A stretch of DNA of 38,519 nt. Origin: a virus. The stretch covers positions 1-38,519 of IMG/VR virus record IMGVR_UViG_3300027901_000013, one strand, 5' to 3'. The position numbers and the translations under genes are program-made. The notes below the pieces were generated by a model that saw only the letters and a list, made by a program, of their open reading frames with translations, was not told the DNA's origin and searched no databases. This document shows positions 9,401 through 15,903 of this stretch, piece by piece. How positions within the stretch are numbered: position 1 is the first letter of the stretch; the number at the start of each line of letters is the position of its first letter.

Positions 9401-10173
9401 AGAGCAAAATAAATTACAGATATTAACCCACTATGACCACTTAAACTAAATTTAACATTGTTCAAATATTCTACTGTTCCAAACGCACCTGGTATAACAT
9501 CCCAGCTATCTGTAGTAGTGAAGAATCTAAGTAAGACTAAAGCATTTGTACTGCCAGTAATAGAGGTATCAATATAATCATAATTAGTCACATCTAAACT
9601 ATTAGATTGTAAGGTATAAATAGTAACTCTACTATCTGTGTCAGTAGCATCTAAAAACAAGTCTAAATCTAAGGCAGGATATGATACATTCAACTCTGCT
9701 GTGTCAAACCCCTCTGTAAGGACATTCTCAGTTGTTATATTAGATGGAGTTAAAGTAACTGGTGCTGTATTTGATAAAATAATATAATCTATTAAAGCAG
9801 TTCCAGTAGATGTTAAAATGAAGCTACCAGCTGTTTGTCCACCAGACAAAGCAAAATACATGGTTTCAAATGTACTATTAGACTTTGCAGATGATAGATC
9901 ATTACCAGCACCTGTTTTCACTCCAAACTGCCAGTTACCACTGATAGCTTTACCTCTTGCTATACAATAACCATAATCATCTGTACTAAATGTACCGAAT
10001 GTTAATGGTTTATAAGTTGTTGTTGTAACTGTTCCTATATCACCATCTGATGTAATACTATCCCATCCGAATGGTGCTAAGCTAGAATTATATGGTCTTA
10101 ATCCATCTTCCTGAACGGCTACATACTTAAAATCCTCTATTAGTACACTAACAGACTCAGCAGGATTGCTCAT
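6442..10173 (-). CDS. Tail hub/baseplate protein with inserted LamG-like domains
   Basis: The 1243-aa product is encoded directly after the tape measure, where siphovirus hub proteins sit. Residues 1-290 are beta-sandwich-like. Residues about 310-325 ('EVPDTNDHIKIWMS') and 545-560 ('KKIFTGKIDTIRKI') look like two halves of a hub barrel, split by a LamG/concanavalin-like domain (about 330-530: YGKGLSF, ITIAAWVKL, NWAFVAVTYNG, FYVDG, LDEVRIYNRAL). A jelly-roll-like insert follows at about 715-880. The hub resumes around 920-1010, and a second concanavalin-like domain occupies about 1070-1243. The hub closes the tail tip, while LamG-like domains usually bind carbohydrate. The ribosome-binding site lies in a 13-bp motif copy (10184-10196). 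Confidence 0.65.
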   Translation of the reverse strand: MSNPAESVSVLIEDFKYVAVQEDGLRPYNSSLAPFGWDSITSDGDIGTVTTTTYKPLTFGTFSTDDYGYCIARGKAISGNWQFGVKTGAGNDLSSAKSNSTFETMYFALSGGQTAGSFILTSTGTALIDYIILSNTAPVTLTPSNITTENVLTEGFDTAELNVSYPALDLDLFLDATDTDSRVTIYTLQSNSLDVTNYDYIDTSITGSTNALVLLRFFTTTDSWDVIPGAFGTVEYLNNVKFSLSGHSGLISVIYFALKSSDGNPSSISLKNINLFSNGKVHSVPMTGWIVSTDPALTNADYILTQHGYEVPDTNDHIKIWMSKENRDNNLDSFVHDNSGYGNTGYKYGGTWVTGRYGKGLSFSTISPDYVNCGNDISLNITNAITIAAWVKLNSYRSDGAQRIVDKTRQTAYALGIINDDPFFGASLGGVAQMFTCSTISPVPLDNWAFVAVTYNGTNVKFYVDGSSGLSTTPSPAGTIGTNTDNLTLSHSGYPFDGVLDEVRIYNRALNDTEIKDLYENTYTDDTGLVLYLPMEGYTNFKKIFTGKIDTIRKISRGKEHRWIELDASGYGKYLTDRKLRYNKTGNAGSIILDIVDEVINDGLITAHNIQETSEVITVKTDKNDSPLDDLLRSQVISVDEGSKLDWDFYIDRGSDLHAFQRGIDTIEVNLANDMFTFEYEKSIERLINKQEIKGAWGKGYGGDAEWTQSLTNWSPCSGGTLVLYNDVYKDPPGTVIVCGVKNSSGQPIWLERTISPMELRGGGYISFDYFYAARKETPPLSRSISLNVYLFSSDNDYIVYNAIVGGGREDRFDITGLFSPFNVTKWGFNWAMTSIPIDIGSYSEWTESGNPDVSAINKIRIEVDYPRAKVGEAPTGFMSMIMLDRMSVDTRYYGIWNDYASQSTYGVKEGLTYIRPNLISDEECTIACSLIVADYKNPLENVRNLEVSDNFGLILGTEYVFNALDINNTLGVRRIRQNLNNLELSTEVDLAEKYIPTPEVMLSTFQRMLEVHDHDLELVKKLFLGRGISPGLGRKGDWWDQDPVIGSFVWSLSNGRVISGIEEDFMFIDGDPYPLYTFSHGAIYIWAPVGNGNWTAIYSGPTEDDPELSLSHEATIILSSIWKVDTNVSGCIWDMGPVWNYYGFGWNMGDGGTLLAKSYNSASSISWLELDDAIVSDTWYKTTLVYYPNDKIICFLDDEYKGSITTALPTQDMPLFVADYHHTVENPNSALRIKSYMISEYK

Positions 10174-10183
10174 ATCTTAACAC

Positions 10184-10196
10184 TCCTATAGTAGGA
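10184..10196 (-). promoter_or_regulatory. 13-bp motif doubling as ribosome-binding site of the hub gene
   Basis: On the coding strand the motif reads TCCTACTATAGGA followed by GTG. Its AGGAG half is the Shine-Dalgarno sequence, about 10 bases before the ATG at 10173. No other ribosome-binding site is visible. Confidence 0.6.
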
Positions 10197-10235
10197 CTTT
10201 TATGCAATGGAAAACTTAGAGAATTATTATTCATT

Positions 10236-13200
10236 CTAGTATCTTCCTCTCTTAGTGTATGTTTTCCTCATAGTGATTCTAGCTATCTCATTAGCTATCT
10301 TAGGTATATCAGCTTCTTCTCTTACAGTAAATTTATTACCAGATATAATAACTTGAGTAATTCCTTTATTATCGCTAGTACTAAATGGTGATACATCACT
10401 ATCCTTAGTTTCTACATATATCGTACCTTTCTTAGTAGCTTCATCTACGAATGCACTTATTACGTTCTTCATCTCAGTCATAACTTCTAGCAATCTTTCA
10501 TTTACTGGTTCTATACCAGTCAATACATCTAGTTGTTCTGTATTACTACGTATAGGTCTTAGTAAGTCTAGCGATTTAGATGAGGATGATATATCTCTAA
10601 GTTCTCTAAGTTCTCTCTTAGACTCAAATCTGCCTACTCCTGTAGTAGTAATATTAGCAGCCATATCATTAACATTAGGTATTTCAGCTGGTACTAATTC
10701 TTGTTTTATTAGTTGTATTTTATCTGGTATGTCTGGGATAGTAGCCTCTATTAAGTACTGAGTAATAAACTGTTTAATATCACTAATAACTGGTATATCA
10801 ACTGGTTCTAATACTTGTGTTATAGTCTGTATCAATTCAGGTAAACTACTTACCATCTCATTGGTTTCTACTTTCTGGTATACATCTTGTGTTAACGATG
10901 GTGGATTAATATAATCAGCTACAATTGATCTCTGTATCACATCTTGATATAATGGTTCTATAGGTTCAGTTTCAAATGGTAATAATCTCTGGTTAATGTT
11001 TTGTATCTGGTCTTTTACAATTGGAATCTCTGTCATTATTAATTGTTGTACTATCTTCTGTTCTTGATCAGTAATCTCTGGAATACTAGCAGCTTGTAAT
11101 TGCTGTATTATCATTTGTATCTGAGTATCTAACTTAGGTATTTCAACTTGCTGTAATCTTTGTATTATTTCTTGTTCTTGAGGATCTATAGATGGTATAT
11201 CTACCTGTGATAGTCTCTGGAATATAGTTTGATATTGATCCTTTATTTTAGGTATTTCTGTTAATATTAGTTGTTGTCTAGTATTATACACTTGATCTTC
11301 TACGCTAGGTATTTTAGCTTTAACTAGATTCTGATTAATTATCTGTGTTTGTGCTTCAACATAAGGTATTCTTACTGCTTCTAGGTGTTGAATAATAGCT
11401 TGGTGTTGTGGGTCTACCTTGGGGATATCTACTCTTATTAGTGATTGTCTTATAATTTGATTTATATCTTCTACCTTAGGCATTTCAACTTCTATTAAAT
11501 TCTGTTTAATGGTTTGAGTTATATCACCTATCGAAGGTATTGTGACTGGTAATAACTCTTGTCTTACTATCTGAGTGATATCTCCTATAGTAGGAATATC
11601 TACTTTCATTAATTCCTGTGTTATAACCTGTACTTTATCATCCACGTCTGGTATATTTACTGTAATTAATTCCTGTCTTATTATCTGATTGATCTCATCC
11701 ATAGTAACTGGTTCTATTTCTATTAGTCTCTGATTTATATTTTGTATAATAGGTTCTATTTCTGGAATAGTTACTGTTTGCAGTTCTTGTCTAATAAGCT
11801 GGACTATATCATTTATAGGTGGAATATAGACACTTTCTAACTTTTGTTGTATCAATTGAGTAATATTCTCTACTTCTGGAATATTTACTTTCTTTAGTTC
11901 TTGAGTTATTATTTGAACGATATCTTCTGGTCTAGTTATTTCAGCCTTTTCTAATACCTGAATAATTTTCTGAGTAATTGATTCAATATCTGGTATTCTT
12001 ACTTCTTCTAGTCTTTGTCTAATTACCTGAATCTGGTCTTCAGTTACAGGAATATCAGCCTTTATTATTTCCTGTTTTATTAATTGTGTTGCTTCTTCTG
12101 GTGTATCATAATCAGCTTTTATTAGTACTTGTCTAATTATCTGAGTAATATTATCTAATTCTGGAATTGTAGCACTTATTAAATTCTGTCTAATTATCTG
12201 CTCTTGTTCCTCTATTCTAGGAATATTAACTCTGCTTAATACCTGTGTTATTACCTGCTTTTGTGGTTTAATGTCTGGAATATTATTAACTCCTTTAGAG
12301 AATTGTGACAATGCAGTAAATGTGCTTACTATCTGTCTTTCTGTTTCTTGTAGTGATGATACAAGTGAATGACCAGTTAGTTGATCCTCTAGAGCAGCTA
12401 CTGATTCCTTCATTTCTTTTATTCTTTTTTCTGCTTCTGACGCTGCATATGCCTGTGCTAGTGCTGCAAATGCTAGATTAAGACCAAATGTAACGGCTGC
12501 TATTGCTGTTGCTAGTTGCCAATATGCTATTGATAAGCTTCCTACTATAGGAAGATGTAATGTCATAGCGCCACTAGCAGCACCCATACTACCAACAGTT
12601 TGAATATCAGCAGCGTTGCTAGCAGTTTTAGCTCCAAAGGTCTGCCATATAGCACTAGTCAATAATATAGATGAACTAATGAATGATGGTACCATACCAA
12701 ATATCCATTGATAGAATGAGAATATACTCTGTTCTATAGATCCTCTTAGTCTATCTTCTGCCATTTTAATATTCAATGTAGCATCCTCTAGATCTATTCC
12801 TGCTCTTATAGCCTCTTCTGATGTTCTACCATATACTTCTACAATTTCGTTGTATTCTCTTTGAGTATCTATTAATGATATATATGCTCTTCTTAATGAT
12901 AATGCAGATGATTCTACAGTAAGAGTATTCCTAGCTAATCTAGCCAATGACATCATAGAGAATAGAGAACTAAGACCTAACCATAGGATAGATCTACCTA
13001 CTGTTTCTATAGCAACACCTAACTTACCCATAGATAGTCTAGCTGTATTATATTCTATGCTAAGTTGTCTATTAGATTCTCTTACCCTATCTGCTGTTTC
13101 CGTTTGTTGTTTTAGTGTTTGTTCATATTGCCTAGCTTCTTCGTCTGTTTTCTTTAATACATCCATAACTACCTGTTTAGCTTTAGCATCTAGATCAGAA

Positions 13201-14075
13201 TATATAGCTGCTTGTGCTTCTACTTCTTGTAATCTCTTCTTAGATGCTGTATAACTATCTACTGATTGTTCAGATGATAAGAACCCTTTAACTGTATCTT
13301 CTAGAGTTCTATTATTCTCTTTAGCTATCTGCTCATAAGCACTTAGTCTCATTACTACATCTCTCATAATAGGAGTCATCTGACCAAATGATCTACCTAG
13401 TACTTGCTGCATATCACTTAATCTACTAGCCATTGTAGTATTGAGTAGTTGCTTTCTAGCTAAATCATCAAATGATATGCCTGTAGCATCTGCTACTTCA
13501 GATACTTCTTTATAGCTACCCATAATCTTTTTAATACTAGGATCTAACTTCCCAAATTGCTGTTCTAGTACTTCTATATCTCCAGCTAGTGCTTTAGATA
13601 TATCTGTCTTTGTAAGATCTCTGGATTCTAGATCTTTCATAGCTGCTATTATATTATCAAATTTATCTTTATTCTCTTCTAATACTTCATTATGACTTCT
13701 ATACATTTGTCCCATTCTAATTAATATCTGTTCATTTGATAATGCAGTTGAAGTTACATTCTGTAAAGCTTTATTTATTGCTTCTTGTGATTCTTTAAGT
13801 TTATCTCCTTCTTTGATAGCTTCAGATGTATCAATTCTTATCTCTTTACCACCTATAGTAAGACCTTCTGTTTTCTTAATTGTAGATTCTACTTCTCCAG
13901 TAACTTCACGGAGCTTTGTAGTAAAGTTCTCTAGTCCTTTAGTAGCAGTCTCAGATGTACGTAATCCTATTTTCTCTAGTAGTGTTGATATATCATTAAG
14001 TTTCTTTACTGCATCATTATAAGGAGCATCCTCTACCTCTATACGCACAGCTATAGGAATATCACGTACCGACAT
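10236..14075 (-). CDS. Tail tape measure protein with 19-residue repeats
   Basis: The 1279-aa product is encoded between the tail assembly chaperone and the hub, as in long-tailed viruses. Residues about 1-345 are coiled-coil rich. Three hydrophobic segments follow at about 355-380, 450-480 and 505-545, usual in tape measures. Residues about 600-1135 are roughly 28 tandem copies of a 19-residue unit, consensus IPxIxDxxQxIxQxLxxVx. The C-terminus (about 1150-1279) is charged. The protein sets tail length and is ejected during infection; at about 0.15 nm per residue it predicts a tail near 190 nm. Two 13-bp motif copies lie inside (11583 read as PTIG, 12540 as PIVG). The start ATG follows GGAGG within a third copy (14085). 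Confidence 0.85.
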   Translation of the reverse strand: MSVRDIPIAVRIEVEDAPYNDAVKKLNDISTLLEKIGLRTSETATKGLENFTTKLREVTGEVESTIKKTEGLTIGGKEIRIDTSEAIKEGDKLKESQEAINKALQNVTSTALSNEQILIRMGQMYRSHNEVLEENKDKFDNIIAAMKDLESRDLTKTDISKALAGDIEVLEQQFGKLDPSIKKIMGSYKEVSEVADATGISFDDLARKQLLNTTMASRLSDMQQVLGRSFGQMTPIMRDVVMRLSAYEQIAKENNRTLEDTVKGFLSSEQSVDSYTASKKRLQEVEAQAAIYSDLDAKAKQVVMDVLKKTDEEARQYEQTLKQQTETADRVRESNRQLSIEYNTARLSMGKLGVAIETVGRSILWLGLSSLFSMMSLARLARNTLTVESSALSLRRAYISLIDTQREYNEIVEVYGRTSEEAIRAGIDLEDATLNIKMAEDRLRGSIEQSIFSFYQWIFGMVPSFISSSILLTSAIWQTFGAKTASNAADIQTVGSMGAASGAMTLHLPIVGSLSIAYWQLATAIAAVTFGLNLAFAALAQAYAASEAEKRIKEMKESVAALEDQLTGHSLVSSLQETERQIVSTFTALSQFSKGVNNIPDIKPQKQVITQVLSRVNIPRIEEQEQIIRQNLISATIPELDNITQIIRQVLIKADYDTPEEATQLIKQEIIKADIPVTEDQIQVIRQRLEEVRIPDIESITQKIIQVLEKAEITRPEDIVQIITQELKKVNIPEVENITQLIQQKLESVYIPPINDIVQLIRQELQTVTIPEIEPIIQNINQRLIEIEPVTMDEINQIIRQELITVNIPDVDDKVQVITQELMKVDIPTIGDITQIVRQELLPVTIPSIGDITQTIKQNLIEVEMPKVEDINQIIRQSLIRVDIPKVDPQHQAIIQHLEAVRIPYVEAQTQIINQNLVKAKIPSVEDQVYNTRQQLILTEIPKIKDQYQTIFQRLSQVDIPSIDPQEQEIIQRLQQVEIPKLDTQIQMIIQQLQAASIPEITDQEQKIVQQLIMTEIPIVKDQIQNINQRLLPFETEPIEPLYQDVIQRSIVADYINPPSLTQDVYQKVETNEMVSSLPELIQTITQVLEPVDIPVISDIKQFITQYLIEATIPDIPDKIQLIKQELVPAEIPNVNDMAANITTTGVGRFESKRELRELRDISSSSKSLDLLRPIRSNTEQLDVLTGIEPVNERLLEVMTEMKNVISAFVDEATKKGTIYVETKDSDVSPFSTSDNKGITQVIISGNKFTVREEADIPKIANEIARITMRKTYTKRGRY
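10663..12281 (-). repeat. About 28 tandem 57-bp units encoding 19-residue repeats
   Basis: Each unit begins with IP (or a variant) and carries Gln at fixed positions, e.g. IPTIGDITQIVRQELLPVT then IPSIGDITQTIKQNLIEVE. The phase is kept almost throughout; one unit has 20 residues. DNA copies have diverged strongly, so the array is old and under protein-level selection. Confidence 0.9.
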
Positions 14076-14084
14076 TTCTTAACC

Positions 14085-14097
14085 TCCTACTATAGGA
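14085..14097 (-). promoter_or_regulatory. 13-bp motif doubling as ribosome-binding site of the tape measure gene
   Basis: The coding strand reads TCCTATAGTAGGA then GG, TTAAGAA and ATG (14075). The 3' half of the motif plus two bases is a perfect GGAGG at ideal spacing. Confidence 0.65.
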
Positions 14098-14107
14098 CTT
14101 TATCATA

Positions 14108-14685
14108 TTATCTCCTTCTTCTCTTAAACACTTTACTAGCTGTACGATGTAAACCAGCTTCAGATGATACACTACGTTGATCTAACTGGAACATTCTAGA
14201 CAACCATAGTCTACGTACATCAGTAAGATCATAGTATATCTTACTAGCTCTCTCAAAGTCAAAGTTATTAGCTTTTAGGATATAGTAGAACTCTCTGGAT
14301 TGCTTGCCTTCATTCGTTCTAAAAAAGAATCTATCTCTTTCTTACGTTTATCTTGTAATTCTGTATATCTACTGGTATAGTCTATGATAACAGCATTAAG
14401 TATATTCATTAACTTAATACTATTAGCTTTATAGTAATCATCTACCGTTATCTCTGGTTCTGTTATTATCTTCATAGCCATAAAGTCCAGTACTAGAGCA
14501 TTCTTCTCTGCTTCTGATAATTCCTTCCATCTAGGATCTTTCTTAGCTTCTTCTCTAGAGTCTATTCTGTCTTTAGTAGTAGGATCTCTTACCTTAATAG
14601 TACCAATACCAGGAATCTCTAGTTCCCTAGGGCTATTATCCAATATCTCTTCTAGACTAAGTATCTTATTAGTCATGTAAATCAC
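14108..14685 (-). CDS. Tail assembly chaperone, long -1 frameshift product (gpGT-like)
   Basis: The gene between tail tube and tape measure in long-tailed phages normally yields a short product and a frameshifted longer one. Here frame 0 contains T TTT TTA (14326-14320 on the minus strand), a canonical -1 slippery heptamer in the correct phase (codons TTT TTA). Slipping back one base after residue 122 opens a 70-codon frame that begins RTNEGKQSREFYY and ends in KRRRR at a stop (14110-14108), giving about 192 residues. The extension has no start codon of its own yet reads as good protein and fills the otherwise empty gap before the tape measure gene. It would bind the tape measure and recruit tube subunits, as lambda gpGT does. 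Confidence 0.8.
14275..14685 (-). CDS. Tail assembly chaperone, short product (gpG-like)
   Basis: The 136-aa frame-0 product begins MIYMTNKILSLEEIL; a start at the second Met is possible. It is helical and acidic, with 'VRDPTTKDRIDSREEAKKD', and ends in NPESSTIS. Its position directly downstream of the tail tube gene and upstream of the tape measure gene, together with the slippery site near its 3' end, identifies it as the unshifted chaperone. In this family the short form is made in large excess over the shifted form. Confidence 0.8.
   Translation of the reverse strand: MIYMTNKILSLEEILDNSPRELEIPGIGTIKVRDPTTKDRIDSREEAKKDPRWKELSEAEKNALVLDFMAMKIITEPEITVDDYYKANSIKLMNILNAVIIDYTSRYTELQDKRKKEIDSFLERMKASNPESSTIS
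14320..14326 (-). promoter_or_regulatory. -1 ribosomal frameshift slippery site T TTT TTA
   Basis: The heptamer X XXY YYZ with X=Y=T and Z=A is in phase with the upstream frame. The -1 frame is open for 70 codons beyond it. I do not see an obvious strong stem just downstream, so a stimulator, if present, may be a weak hairpin or upstream pairing. Confidence 0.75.
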
Positions 14686-14699
14686 CTAAGTTTCTTATC

Positions 14700-15656
14700 T
14701 TAGTATGGTAACACTGCAAACGAGCTAGATGTAACTTCTATTATCTGTATAGCGTCTGATCCTGCAGATGGTCTAGCAGTAAATGCAAACTCTGGTTCTA
14801 TAGGTTCTAATCCAGCCATTTCATCTGGTACCTCACCAAATGATATGTTCTTTAATGTAGTTGTTATTGTACTACCAGCTTTCTTAAGATATACCTTAAG
14901 AGTATTATCATATCTGTTCAATGCTATGCTCTCCATAACCTTAAGATCTCCACCTAGAGTAATTCTACCTGTTACTTCCATAGCTCCTTCCCTTAGTTCT
15001 ACAGCCTTATATGAACCAGCACCAGCAGAGTACCTAGCTTCTAAGTTGTTATTAACTGACAATACGAATCTCTGTACATTATCTAAGTTTAGTGTAGTAG
15101 GTCCTGGGTATATGATGTCTATAGATGAGTGATGAAATGCAAATGCCTCTACATTCATATTTAGAGTACCTTTAGCTATTGCAGTAGGAATAGTTACTCC
15201 TTTACCAGCAAAGTTAACATCTAATCTGATATCTCCAGCTTCTTCTATAGTAAGCTCTGCTGTATCTACTTTCATTCCTGGATAACCAAGACTTACAGTA
15301 GAACTACTCTCATCTGGGTATATTCCCCTATAGATGCTCATTGATGGTAGTGTTGATCCTGGAGCATATGTACTAGCTACGCCTGCATCTCCAGTGCGTG
15401 ATCCTAGGATATATTCAAATATCTTAGCAGATACTAGCTCTTGATTCCATCTACCTACAACTCCTTCCTCTAGCCATACTCTCTTTCTATAGTCTCTAGC
15501 TCCTCCTATAAGATCCTCTTCTGCTTTATTCTCTGTAGTAGTAGCACTCCATTCTAACATATAGTTAGGGAATGTATCTGGTGAACTCCATGTACCCCAA
15601 GTTCCTTCTTGCTTAAATCTTATCCAGCGATCTGTGTAGTATGATATGTTAGTCAA
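14700..15656 (-). CDS. Major tail protein (tail tube subunit)
   Basis: The 318-aa beta-rich product has 'RWIRFKQEGTWGTWSSPDTF' near the N-terminus, a beta-sandwich core ('MKVDTAELTIEEAGDIRLDVNFAGKG') and 'NNLEARYSAGAGSYKAVELREGAMEVTGRITL', all typical of siphovirus tube proteins. It is first in the tail operon, followed by the chaperone and tape measure. The only start in frame is TTG, and GGAGG directly abuts it, too close for normal initiation. A 10-codon upstream reading frame overlaps it, so coupling is possible. The ligand-free tube stacks into hexameric rings around the tape measure. Confidence 0.8.
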   Translation of the reverse strand: MTNISYYTDRWIRFKQEGTWGTWSSPDTFPNYMLEWSATTTENKAEEDLIGGARDYRKRVWLEEGVVGRWNQELVSAKIFEYILGSRTGDAGVASTYAPGSTLPSMSIYRGIYPDESSSTVSLGYPGMKVDTAELTIEEAGDIRLDVNFAGKGVTIPTAIAKGTLNMNVEAFAFHHSSIDIIYPGPTTLNLDNVQRFVLSVNNNLEARYSAGAGSYKAVELREGAMEVTGRITLGGDLKVMESIALNRYDNTLKVYLKKAGSTITTTLKNISFGEVPDEMAGLEPIEPEFAFTARPSAGSDAIQIIEVTSSSFAVLPY

Positions 15657-15681
15657 CCTCCATTATAATCTTATTTGACAT
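15649..15681 (-). CDS. Possible 10-codon leader ORF overlapping the tail tube start
   Basis: ATG at 15681 opens MSNKIIMEVD and stops at TAA (15651-15649), just inside the tail tube gene. AAGGAG (15694-15699 on the minus strand) lies about 12 bases upstream. The overlap could allow reinitiation at the TTG at 15656, explaining the poorly spaced GGAGG there. This is speculative. Confidence 0.3.
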   Translation of the reverse strand: MSNKIIMEVD

Positions 15682-15903
15682 ATTTTCTTATTTCTCCTTT
15701 TTTTTATCTATCACTTAATAGATTTTTACTAGAACTTTACCTTAGCCACTTAGCTAAGTGTTCTGTATTAAGGTAATGATATAAGTATATTAAAACATTA
15801 TGTTAATAACTAAAGTCCTACTATAGGAGTCTGTTTATTATTAGAAACCTAAATATAGTAATAACCAATTAATCTACTTTGAGAATTATAAAGGGATTGA
15901 TTT
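15657..15903. promoter_or_regulatory. Divergent promoter region between tail and plus-strand operons
   Basis: It separates the leftward tail operon from the rightward operon. It holds the palindrome CACTTAGCTAAGTG (15747-15760) inside an outer inverted pair TACCTTA (15738-15744) / TAAGGTA (15769-15775), an operator-like arrangement. AT-rich TATA-like sequence follows (15778-15795), then one 13-bp motif (15816-15828). 'AAAGGG' about 8 bases before the ATG at 15904 serves as ribosome-binding site. Likely the main switch for both structural operons. Confidence 0.5.

Noticed and set aside
10663-12281. Regular 57-bp periodicity suggestive of a CRISPR array
   Set aside because: The units are diverged coding repeats in one open frame with no identical repeats and no unique spacers; no cas genes are present.
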